The notes beneath the pieces were generated by a model. The model was not told the origin of the DNA. It did not search any database and saw nothing but the letters and a program-made list of their open reading frames with translations. Of a stretch of DNA of 64,000 bases, positions 33,795 through 41,750 are shown in pieces. The translations under genes were made by a program, and so were the position numbers. The number at the start of each line of letters is the position of its first letter. Positions within the stretch are counted from its first letter, which is position 1. Source of the DNA: Nannocystis exedens (GTDB taxonomy: Bacteria; Myxococcota_A; Polyangia; Nannocystales; Nannocystaceae); contig NZ_NETK01000001.1 in the NCBI RefSeq assembly GCF_002343915.1, forward strand, positions 6,152,001 to 6,216,000, read 5' to 3'.

Positions 33795-34990
33795 AGCTCG
33801 GTCGACTGCTGCGCTTGGGGCTCACGCCGCAGGCCGCCCCGCTCGAGAGCCAGCACGTGGTGTTCCTCCGCGGGCTGTGCCTGCTCGCCTGCGGCTTCAC
33901 GGTGATCACGGTGCTGCTGAGCCTGACGTACGGGGTGACCTCGCCGGGCGGGGTGGCCTACGCGCTGCTCGCCGGCGTGGTGCCGCCGATGCTGTCGCTG
34001 TGGCTGTCGGCGCGGGCACACCACGCGCCGGCGGCGGTGGTGTTCGTGCTGTACACGCTGCTGTCGACCGCGGGTGCGGCGTCGCTGTTCGGGCCGAGCT
34101 ACGGGCTGCAGTACTGGTACATGCCGGTGATCGTGCTGACGTTCATGCTGTTCCCGAGCGAGCGGCGAAAGACGGCGCTGCTGGTGGCGGGGCTCAACGC
34201 GGCGGCGTTCCTCGGCTTCTGCTTCGCGTTCCAGGTCGCGCCGGCGATGGCGCCCGAGGACGTGCGCAGCAACTTCCAGATCAACATCTCGCTGGTGGCG
34301 GTGGCGACGGCGGTGGCGACGTATTACGGGCAGCGGGTGACGGCGCGGACCCGCGACGAGCTGCGGGCGCTGCGGCGCCGCACCGACGCGCTGCTCGGGA
34401 CGGTGCTGCCGGCCGAATTCGTGGCGACGCTGCGCGAGGGCGGCGAAGGGGTCGGCCGCCGCCACCCACAGGTCAGCGTGGTGGTGTGCGACATCGCCGG
34501 GTTCACGCACCTGGCCGAAGAGGCAGCCGCGGAGGACATCGTCCGCGTGCTCAACGCGACGTTCAGCGCGTTCGATGCGGTGTGCGAGGAGCGCGGCGCC
34601 GACAAGGTGAAGACGGTCGGCGACGCCTACGTGGCTGCGATCGGGCTGTCGGGGCGCGAGCCCTCGGCCCGCGCGGCGGTCGACCTGGCGCTGCGCATGC
34701 GCGCGGCGGTCGAGCGGGCCGAGGCCTGTCAGGCGCGGGCGATCCGGGTGCGCATCGGGGTCGGCACCGGCGAGGCGATCGTCGGCGTGGTCGGCACCAA
34801 CAAGCTCGCCTACGACATGTGGGGCGCGGCGATCGAGGCCGCGTTCGCCATGGAGGAGCGCGCGACGCCCGAGCAGGTCGTGGTCGACGCGGCGACCTGG
34901 GCCGAGCTCACCGCCGAGGAGCGCGCCGCGGTGGTCCGCGGCGAGCCCGAGGGCTATCGCAGCCCGGCGACGGCTGCGGTGCCGGCCTGA
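33791..34990 (+). CDS. Membrane class III cyclase, C1-like half (metal Asps kept, catalytic Asn/Arg lost)
   Basis: A 399-residue protein, GTG start in a GTGA overlap with the preceding gene. About six membrane segments (~25-195) are followed by a coiled connector (TRDELRALRRRTDALLGTVL) and a cyclase domain (~225-395). Metal ligands are intact: Asp234 in VVVCDIAGFT and Asp278 in DKVKTVGDAYVA, spaced 44 residues. The transition-state pair is missing: YDMWGAAIEAAFAMEE has Glu349 where Asn and Ala353 where Arg should be. This complements the partner gene exactly: it resembles the mammalian C1 domain, which supplies metals, while the neighbour supplies substrate and transition-state residues. One composite active site per heterodimer is predicted. 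Product (cAMP rather than cGMP) is suggested by Lys/Asp in the partner. Confidence 0.9.
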   Translation: MKLGRLLRLGLTPQAAPLESQHVVFLRGLCLLACGFTVITVLLSLTYGVTSPGGVAYALLAGVVPPMLSLWLSARAHHAPAAVVFVLYTLLSTAGAASLFGPSYGLQYWYMPVIVLTFMLFPSERRKTALLVAGLNAAAFLGFCFAFQVAPAMAPEDVRSNFQINISLVAVATAVATYYGQRVTARTRDELRALRRRTDALLGTVLPAEFVATLREGGEGVGRRHPQVSVVVCDIAGFTHLAEEAAAEDIVRVLNATFSAFDAVCEERGADKVKTVGDAYVAAIGLSGREPSARAAVDLALRMRAAVERAEACQARAIRVRIGVGTGEAIVGVVGTNKLAYDMWGAAIEAAFAMEERATPEQVVVDAATWAELTAEERAAVVRGEPEGYRSPATAAVPA

Positions 34991-35011
34991 GCTCGGTGAT
35001 GCGAGGGGGGC

Positions 35012-35240
35012 TCACGCCGCCGGACCGAGCAGGCTCGTGGTCCGGGCGTGCTCCGGGTCGAGCGCCTGGTTGGCGTCGCGGCGCAGCAGCGCGACCAGGG
35101 CCACGCGCGCGTCGATGACGGCGAGGAGCCCGAGGCAGGCGGCCGTCCTCCACCACGAGGACGGCGCCGTACATGTGCTCGTGCATGGTCTGCACAGCCG
35201 TCTCGAGCGGCGTGGTCGGGGCGCAGATGCTTGTCGAGCT
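35012..35240 (-). pseudogene. CBS-domain remnant with a +1 frameshift
   Basis: Minus-strand translation gives LETAVQTMHEHMYGAVLVVE followed by DGR, the classic second half of a CBS motif; the continuation LGLLAVIDARVALVALLRRD and ANQALDPEHARTTSLLGPAA is in the neighbouring frame. One extra C within CCTGCCTC (about 35128-35135) explains the break: removing it restores GRLLGLLAVIDAR. No start codon is identifiable and the first CBS repeat is missing, so this is a decayed fragment just downstream of the truncated P-type ATPase. Confidence 0.65.
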
Positions 35241-35250
35241 GCAGGGGTTG

Positions 35251-37017
35251 CTACCCTCGCGCGGCGTGCGGGCGCTTGACGGCCCGGAACCACAGCACGG
35301 CGATCGGCCCGAGGAGCGCCCACGGCAGCAGCTCGAGCGCGGGCACGCGCTCGAAGTGAAACATTCGCCGGAGCGCCGGGACGGCGACGACGGCCAGCAG
35401 CAGCGCGAGCGTCCCGAGCACCACCCACCACAGCGCGCGGTTGGGGGTCCGGAGGGTGCGCAGCAGCGGCTGCGTCGCCGAGCGGTGGACGAGGATCAGG
35501 CCGAGGTGGGCGAGCACCAGCGACGTGAACATCACGCCCAGAGCGGCGGAGAGCGAGCGGCCGAGGTGGAAATGCACATACCACAATCCGCCGAGGCACA
35601 CGGCGAGGACGGTCGCGCCCTGGGCCAGGCAGAGCAGCAAGGTCCGGCGATCGAGGAGCGGGGCGGCGGTCGGGCGCGGCGGCCTGCGCATGATGTCGGG
35701 CTCGGCGGGTTCGGCCTCGAACACCACCGAGCAGGCGGGGTCGATGACGAGCTCGAGGAACACGACGTGGATCGGGTGGAACAACATGGGCAGGCCGAAG
35801 AACATCGGCACCAAAGCGATGCCGGCGATCGACACGTGGACCGCGACGATGAAGCCGAGCGCTTTTTGCAGGTTGTCGAAGATCCGCCGGCCCTCGGCGA
35901 CCGACGCGACCAGGTCGGTGAAGTCGTCGCGCGTCAGCACGATCGCGGCCGCCTCGCGCGCGACGTCGGTGCCGCGCCCGCCCATGGCCACGCCGATCTG
36001 CGCCGCCTTGAGCGCCGGGGCGTCGTTCACCCCGTCGCCCGTCATCGCCACCACCTCGCCCGCCGCCTGCAGCGCTTGCACGATCCGCAGCTTCTGGGCC
36101 GGCATCACCCGCGCGCACACCTCGACCCCGCGCAGCCGCGCCGTCAGCTCCTCGTCCCCCAGGGCCGCCAGCTCGCTGCCCGTGACCAGCCCGTCCGCCG
36201 ACATGCCGACCTGCTCGGCGATCGCCCGCGCCGTGCCCGGGGCGTCGCCGGTGATCATGACGACCCGCAGGCCCGCGCGCCGACACTCCGCCAGCGCCGC
36301 CGGGACCTCGGCCCGCGGCGGGTCGTGCAGGCCGAGCAGGCCGACCCACCGGAATTCGTAATCTCTCGAGCGCGCCCGCGGCTCGCCGACCAACTCCGCG
36401 CGCGCGACCCCCAGCACGCGCTGACCGCTGGCCGTCATCGCCTCCACCGCGGCGCGCAGGCTCGCGGTCGCGGCCTCGTCGAGGCGACACAGGCCCATGA
36501 CCGCCTCGGGCGCGCCCTTGGCGGCGACCGTCGCCGTGTCGGCGTCGATGCGCCACGCCTGCGCCACCGCCAGCAGCTCGGGGGTCAGCGGGTACTCGCG
36601 CACGAGCTGCCAGCGGTCGTGCTGCTCGGCGCGCGCGGGGAGGCGCTCGCGGACGAACCGCCGGCACGCAGCGTCCATCGGATCGAAGGCCTCGCGTTGA
36701 CTGGCGAGCGCGGCGACCTCGGCGACTTCGTGCAGCGGCCCGGGCAATGGTTCGCCGGCGTCGCCGCGCCAGCTCGCCTCGCCGGCGCGCAGCTCGACGA
36801 GCGTCATCCGGTTCTCGGTCAGGGTGCCGGTCTTGTCGACGCACAGGGTGGTGGCGGCGCCGAGGTTCTCGAGCGCGGGGATCCGGCGAATGAGCACGTT
36901 GCGCCGCGACATCCGCCACGCGCCCAGCGCGAGGAACACGGTCAGCACCAGCGGGAACTCCTCCGGGACCAGCGACCGGGAAGGTACGGGTGGGGGACGC
37001 GGCTGATTCGCTTGCAT
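35251..37017 (-). pseudogene. 5'-truncated P-type cation ATPase
   Basis: 588 codons remain of a P2-type cation pump that normally has about 850-900 residues. The frame starts abruptly in membrane helix 4 (SLVPEEFPLVLTVFLALGAW), so helices 1-3 and the actuator domain with its TGE motif are missing. The rest is intact: phosphorylation motif DKTGTLT with Asp61 (near residue 350 in full-length enzymes), KGAPEAVMGLC, GLLGLHDPPRAEV, TGDAPGTARA, MTGDGVNDAPALKAAQIGVA and helices 5-10 (HVSIAGIALVPMFFGLPMLF onward). Without an actuator domain it cannot complete the pump cycle. The nine codons before SLVPEEF (residues 1-15, Pro-rich) appear unrelated, marking the deletion edge. A tandem hairpin array lies ~330 bp beyond that edge. 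Confidence 0.8.
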
Positions 37018-37302
37018 GATCCAGATCCCGTCGAGGCCGCTCGCCAGGTGGACCTGGCGCGAAGGACAGGTGCAGGGCCGCGCGACCGCGCCGTGACGAG
37101 CAACCTGCGTGCCAGCCGAAGTCTTCGCGGCGACGCCGCGGGTCCGTCTTCACCGCCGAAGCGATTGCGCCGCGGTGCAAGCCTTGCACCGCTGCCCTTC
37201 GCCGGCGGCGCGGACGGCGAAATTCGCCGGAGAAGGGGCCGGCGCGTCACGCCGGCGATCCGGGCGCCCCGGCTGCGCTGCCGGCGGCGTCAGTGGCGAG
37301 GG
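37018..37302. other. Gap between the ATPase deletion edge and the sigma-54 promoter
   Basis: No gene recognised. GAAGGACAGGTGC at ~37062 is a half-copy of the dispersed repeat. The minus-strand frame is open but does not resemble the missing ATPase segment. Confidence 0.4.
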
Positions 37303-37317
37303 TGGCACAAACGTTGC
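37303..37317 (+). promoter_or_regulatory. Consensus sigma-54 (-24/-12) promoter facing the hairpin array
   Basis: TGGCAC-AAACG-TTGC is an exact match to the sigma-54 core consensus (TGGCAC-N5-TTGC) with the correct GG to GC spacing. Transcription would begin at about 37329, immediately before the first hairpin of the array at 37344. No protein-coding gene follows on the plus strand for at least 800 bp. Confidence 0.65.
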
Positions 37318-37343
37318 GAGGGCGGAGACGAGGCCGGGCGGAA

Positions 37344-37797
37344 GATGTCCCGAAGGGGCATGGGGCTGTGACCGGGAAGCGCGAACGGGGCATGGCAGAG
37401 GCGAGGCTGCGCGTGACATGTCCTGAGAGACATGTAAATGGGACCGGGAAGCGCGAGCGGGGCCTCGGCAGAGACGAGGCCCCGCAGAAGATGACCCGAG
37501 AGCCATGTGCCGGTTGCGTAGCGCGAGCGGGGCCTGGCAGAGGCGAGGCCGGGCGGAAGATGTCTCGAGGGACATGTGACGGCCGGGCGGGGCGAGCGGA
37601 GGCATGGGCAGAGGCGAGGCTCCGCATGACATGTCCCGGGGGACATGTGTCTGGAGGCCGGGCAGTGCGAGCGGGGGCACGGGCAGAGGCGCGGCCCCGC
37701 ATGACATGTCCCGGGAGACATGTGTCTGGAGGCAGGGCAGTGCGAGCGGGGGCATGGGCAGAGGCGAGCCCCGCAGGACATGTCCCGGGGGACATGT
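37344..37797. repeat. Tandem array of seven hairpin repeats, ~73-bp period
   Basis: Hairpins at 37344-37362, 37415-37436, 37490-37509, 37560-37577, 37629-37648, 37704-37723 and 37778-37797; centre spacings are 69-75 bp. The last three are perfect or near-perfect (ACATGTCCCGGGGGACATGT). Between them is a conserved segment containing GTGCGAGCGGGGGCA and GGGCAGAGGCGAGGC, so each unit is one hairpin plus a ~53-bp spacer. Spacers are similar to each other, so this is not CRISPR. The first four units are more diverged than the last three, suggesting growth from the right-hand end. Low-complexity frames are open on both strands, but no translation looks like a protein. Confidence 0.85.
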
Positions 37798-37829
37798 GTC
37801 TGGAGGCAGGGCAGTGCGAGCGGGGCGGC

Positions 37830-38195
37830 GCTGGCGGGCGTATCTGCGGGGGCTGGGGCTGTCGGTTGACGATCGGGCTCGCGCTGCGGGCGTCCGTCGC
37901 CCGCCGCGACGGCCGCTGACGCGGCGGGGCGACGGACATGCGCAGAACCGTCGCGCGAGCCCGGTCGCGGTGCGTCACGCGCGGCCAGCGTCGCGACCTG
38001 GCCTCGGGGACATGTGACGAGAGCGTCGCGGCGACATTCGGTACGGCCGGATTCGCGGCGCGTTCGGTCTCGTGTAACCTGGATCGACGTGAAGCCCAGC
38101 GTCGGGGCACGTGCTCGCCGGCGCGCCGCGAGCGGATGCCCGTTCGGACATGCCGGTCGCGGCGCGCGTGGGGCCCGGCTGGCGGGCGCAGGGGT
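37830..38195. other. Gap with scattered half-copies of the dispersed repeat
   Basis: GACGGACATGCG (~37931), GGGGACATGTGACG (~38008) and TTCGGACATGCCGG (~38146) are single arms or decayed copies. No gene recognised. Any transcript from the sigma-54 promoter would run through here toward the convergent DUF4215 gene. Confidence 0.45.
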
Positions 38196-40547
38196 TCAAG
38201 CCGGCTTGATCTGGCAGGTCGCGCTGCAGAACGAGCCCTGCGTGCCGTTCTGGGCGCCCTGGTCGCACATCTCGACCTGGCCGTTGCCGTTCGACGGGTC
38301 GTTCTGGACGACGCCGTCGCCGCAGGTGGTCTTCTTGCACTGCGTGTTGCACTGGTCGGCGTTGGACTGGTCGGCGTCGTCGCACTCCTCGGCCTGGCCG
38401 TTGCCGTTGGGGCTCTGGGTGATGCCGTCGCCGCAGGTGGTCTTGGCGCAGGTGTTGGTGCAGGCGTCGGTGTTGACCTGGTTGCCGTCGTCGCAGACCT
38501 CGTTCTGGTTGTTGCCGTTGGGGGTCTGCTTGACGCCGTCGCCGCAGGTGGTCTTCTTGCAGGTGGCGTTGCAGGCCTTGTCGTTGCCGTTGTTGGCCCC
38601 GTTGTCGCACTGCTCGTTGTACGGCGCGCCCGGCTGGGTGATGTTGTCGCCGCAGATCGGGGTCTTGCAGGCGTTGCTGCAGGCGTCGTCGTTGACGTTG
38701 TTGCCGTCGTCGCACTGCTCCTGGTTCTGCGGCTGCTTGTAGCCGTCGCCGCACTTGGCGGGGACGCAGAAGACGGTGCAGAGGTCGGTGTTGTCGACGT
38801 TGCCGTCGTCGCAGGTCTCGCCGGCCTGCGGCTGGGTGATGCCGTCGCCGCACTCGGCCGCCTTGCACATGTTGGTGCAGAGGTCGGTGTTGACGTTGTT
38901 GCCGTCGTCGCACTCCTCCTGGCCGACCCAGGTCTTGCCGTCGCCGCACTTGGCCGGGATGCAGGTCGACAGGCACGCCTTGCTGTCGCCGTTGTTGAGG
39001 CCGTCGTCGCAGGTCTCGTTGTTGCTCGGCTGGATGAAGCCGTCGCCGCACTTGGGGGTCAGGCAGGCGGTGGTGCAGGTGCCGGTGTTGCTGTTGAGGC
39101 CGCCGTTGTCGCACTGCTCGCCCGGCTGGATGAAGCCGTCGCCGCACTTGGCCATCTTGCACACGTTGGTGCAGGCGTCGTTGTTGTTCTGGTTGCCGTC
39201 GTCGCAGGCCTCGCCGGGGCCGACGAAGCCGTCGCCGCAGAACTGCTTGGTGCAGTCGGCCTTGCAGGTGCCGTTGTTGGAGTTGTTGACGCCGTCGTCG
39301 CACTCCTCGTGGTTCTGCCAGATCAGGCCGTCGCCGCACTTGGCGGCGGTGCAGACGAGGGTGCAGGCGCCGGCGTTGTTGTTGCCGGGGCCGAGGTCGC
39401 ACTGCTCGTCGAGGCTCGGCTGGACGATCGCGTCGCCGCACTTCGGCAGGGCGCAGGCGTCGGTGCAGCCGTCGTCCTGGTCGCCGTTCTTGCCGTCGTC
39501 GCACTGCTCGCCCGGGTCCATGACCTCGTTGCCGCACTCCTCGAGCTTGCACATCGAGGTGCAGCCGTCGCCGCCCTGGTTGTTGCCGTCGTCGCACTGC
39601 TCGGTCGGGCTCTTGTCGCCGTCGCCGCAGGTGTTCAGCTGGCACTGGGCGTTGCACTGCTGGCCTGGGCCGTTGCCGGCGCCGAGGTCACACTCCTCGT
39701 CGCCGCTGCCGGTGTTGTGGAGCAGGCCGTCGCCGCACACGGCGGGCTGGCAGGCGAGCGTGCAGTCGCCGGTGTTCGAGTTGTTGACGCCCTGGTCGCA
39801 CTGCTCGCCGTTGCTGTTCTGGACGAAGTTGTCGCCGCACTTGGCGGCGGTGCAGTTGTTGGTGCACTCGTCGTCGTTGCTCTGGTTGCCGTCGTCGCAC
39901 TGCTCCTGCGCGGAGATGATGCCGTCGCCGCAGGTCGCCAGGGCGCAGCCGTTGGTGCAGGCGTCGGCGTTGTTCTGGTTGCCGTCGTCGCAGCCCTCGC
40001 CGGGGCCGACCTTGCCGTCGCCGCAGAAGGCGAACTTGCAGTCGGGCTTGCAGGCGTTCATGTCGCCGTTCTCGGCCCCGTTGTCGCACTCCTCTCCCGG
40101 GCCGATGTACGTGTCGCCGCAGAAGTTGAGCATGCAGCCGAGCTTGCACTCGTTGCCGCCGCCGTTGTTCGGGCCGCTGTCACATTCCTCGCCGGGGTCG
40201 AGGATGCCGTCGCCGCAGCCGCCGCCGCCGATGCCGGTGGTGGTGTCGTCGGGGGGCATCGTGTCGCTCGAGTTCGAGTCGGAGATGCCCATGCCGCTGG
40301 TGGTCGGCACGCCCGAGTTCGAGTCCGAGATCCCCGCGGTGCCGTCGGTCGCCTCGCTGGCCGACATGCTCGCGCTGCCGACGGTCGGCTCGGTCATGCT
40401 TCCAGAGGTCACGTCGGTGCCGGTGCCGGAGTTCGACGCGCTGTTGGAATTGGAGCTGCTGCTGTTGTCGCCGCAGGCCACGAGACCGACGGCGGACAGA
40501 CAGAGGGGAGCGACGAGCTTCAACAAGAAAGCACGAGAGCGGGACAT
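38196..40547 (-). CDS. Lipoprotein with about 20 DUF4215 Cys-rich repeats
   Basis: A 783-residue surface protein. Start at 40547 gives MSRSRAFLLKLVAPLCLSAV and lipobox LVAC. A Ser/Asn/Thr/Gly linker (~28-110) leads to about 20 tandem units of 30-37 residues, each of the form CGDGxxxPGExCDDGNxxN followed by DxCxxxC (examples: CGDGKVGPGEGCDDGNQNN, CGDGFIQPGEQCDNGGLNSN). Known: DUF4215, or 'myxococcus cysteine-rich repeat', is abundant in myxobacterial extracellular proteins; each unit should be disulfide-bonded and the acidic DDGN loop may bind calcium (inference). Unit count may vary between strains. The protein ends at residue 783 with CSATCQIKPA and has no other domain, so it is likely a rod-like surface spacer or adhesin. 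Confidence 0.9.
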   Translation of the reverse strand: MSRSRAFLLKLVAPLCLSAVGLVACGDNSSSSNSNSASNSGTGTDVTSGSMTEPTVGSASMSASEATDGTAGISDSNSGVPTTSGMGISDSNSSDTMPPDDTTTGIGGGGCGDGILDPGEECDSGPNNGGGNECKLGCMLNFCGDTYIGPGEECDNGAENGDMNACKPDCKFAFCGDGKVGPGEGCDDGNQNNADACTNGCALATCGDGIISAQEQCDDGNQSNDDECTNNCTAAKCGDNFVQNSNGEQCDQGVNNSNTGDCTLACQPAVCGDGLLHNTGSGDEECDLGAGNGPGQQCNAQCQLNTCGDGDKSPTEQCDDGNNQGGDGCTSMCKLEECGNEVMDPGEQCDDGKNGDQDDGCTDACALPKCGDAIVQPSLDEQCDLGPGNNNAGACTLVCTAAKCGDGLIWQNHEECDDGVNNSNNGTCKADCTKQFCGDGFVGPGEACDDGNQNNNDACTNVCKMAKCGDGFIQPGEQCDNGGLNSNTGTCTTACLTPKCGDGFIQPSNNETCDDGLNNGDSKACLSTCIPAKCGDGKTWVGQEECDDGNNVNTDLCTNMCKAAECGDGITQPQAGETCDDGNVDNTDLCTVFCVPAKCGDGYKQPQNQEQCDDGNNVNDDACSNACKTPICGDNITQPGAPYNEQCDNGANNGNDKACNATCKKTTCGDGVKQTPNGNNQNEVCDDGNQVNTDACTNTCAKTTCGDGITQSPNGNGQAEECDDADQSNADQCNTQCKKTTCGDGVVQNDPSNGNGQVEMCDQGAQNGTQGSFCSATCQIKPA

Positions 40548-40751
40548 GCGAGCCTCGATTGGACGATGATGAAGAAACCAGGTGGTTCGTAGCGGCCCGG
40601 GACGAAAGACCCACGGGCAGCAGTGGTAGCGACGCGGTGGATCCGTCTGGATCGTGGGAATTACGCAACCGTACCCGAGAACGGGTACGGCGTCGTCACG
40701 GAGCAAAAACGCGCGCGCACGTCCGGCGCGAGGCCGACGCGCGCGCGAGGT

Positions 40752-41750
40752 TTAATAGCGCGGAGGCGGCGGCGGAGCAGGCGGCGGCGGCGTGTAGGGT
40801 GCGTAAGGCTGACCCTTGGGGCCGGGGCCCGAGGGCAGGCGCGGCGCCACGACTTGCAGCTCCGACAGCGGCCGGTCCACGCGGCCCAGATCGACGTACG
40901 CGCGGTCCTTCATGATGACGAACGGGTGTTCCATGAAGGCGAGACCGCCCTTGCCGTCGTGCTGCACGGCCTGCAGCTTGCCCATGCCGTAACCCATCGG
41001 TCCGCGGCTGTAATAGTGCGCCTGGAGCACGTACGGGAACGCCGCGGCGTTGCCGGGGATCGTGAAGCATTCAGGGCCGTAACCGGTGGTCACGTCGGCG
41101 TACAGCCGTCCACCGGTCGGCAACTGCTTCTGGCTGAAGAAGGCGTGGCCGCCCTTGCCGTCGTAGATGTGGAAGTCGACATCGTTGGCGTCGGTCTCCC
41201 AATTGAGCACGAAGCGCAGCGACGGGCTGCGGTCGGGAGCGACCCCGGCCGCGGCGATCGCCGACTGCGCGGCGGCGTCGCCGGGCCGGGCGGCGAGCCA
41301 GGCGGCGGCGATCAGGGCGAGGTCCTCCTCGAGGATCTGCTGCACGCCGGCGAAGCGGCCGCTCGGGTAGCTGCGACGGGCGCCGGCGAGCGCGGCCGCG
41401 AAGGCCTCGGCGTGCCGGCCGGCCTTGAGCAGCGCGAAGGCGTAGAGCCGGTGACTGGCAGGATGGTCGGGCCGCTGTGACACGGCCTGCGCATAAGTGT
41501 CGATCGCAAGTCGCAGACCGACGTCGCCGAGCGCCTCGAGCCGCTCGCCGGCCATGCGACGGATGTCCGCTCGCCCGGGGAACAGGTCGATCAGCGAGCC
41601 GTAGGCGCGCGCCGCGAGGGCGCGGTCGCCGACCGCCTCCGCCGCTTCGCCCAGGCCGAGCAGCGCGAGCTCGTCGCCGGGGTTGCTGTCGCGCCAGGCC
41701 CAGGCCTTGGCCAACCCGTCGGCGGCGCGGCCGGCGCGGACGTCGACCAT
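40752..41750 (-). CDS. TPR / DUF2135 protein, probably the 3' part of a frameshifted VIT-vWA gene
   Basis: Read from the ATG at 41750 this is 332 residues, but the frame stays open upstream. Residues ~1-150 are TPR-like helices (GLAKAWAWRDSNPGDELALL, AIDTYAQAVSQRPDHPASHR). Residues ~190-300 are DUF2135: LRFVLNWETDANDVDFHIYD, GKGGHAFFSQKQLPTGGRLY, DVTTGYGPECFTIPG and YVLQAHYYSRGPMGYGMGKL. The C-terminus is Pro/Tyr-rich. In related bacteria a VIT domain, vWA domain, TPRs and DUF2135 occur in one polypeptide. Here the vWA frame (next entry) and this frame meet at ~41850-41930 within a GC-rich Pro/Arg stretch, offset by one base, so a single indel has split the gene or the assembly contains an error. 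Confidence 0.75.
   Translation of the reverse strand: MVDVRAGRAADGLAKAWAWRDSNPGDELALLGLGEAAEAVGDRALAARAYGSLIDLFPGRADIRRMAGERLEALGDVGLRLAIDTYAQAVSQRPDHPASHRLYAFALLKAGRHAEAFAAALAGARRSYPSGRFAGVQQILEEDLALIAAAWLAARPGDAAAQSAIAAAGVAPDRSPSLRFVLNWETDANDVDFHIYDGKGGHAFFSQKQLPTGGRLYADVTTGYGPECFTIPGNAAAFPYVLQAHYYSRGPMGYGMGKLQAVQHDGKGGLAFMEHPFVIMKDRAYVDLGRVDRPLSELQVVAPRLPSGPGPKGQPYAPYTPPPPAPPPPPRY

Noticed and set aside
37344..37797. CRISPR-like array of short palindromic repeats with spacers
   Set aside because: The spacers are similar to one another rather than unique, the repeat is a perfect inverted repeat in the later units, and no cas genes are near. It is a tandem repeat array.
37293..37919. 208-codon plus-strand reading frame through the hairpin array
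   Set aside because: Composed of repeated MTCPG(R)HVSGG-like units that only reflect the DNA repeat; no start, domain or codon bias supports translation.
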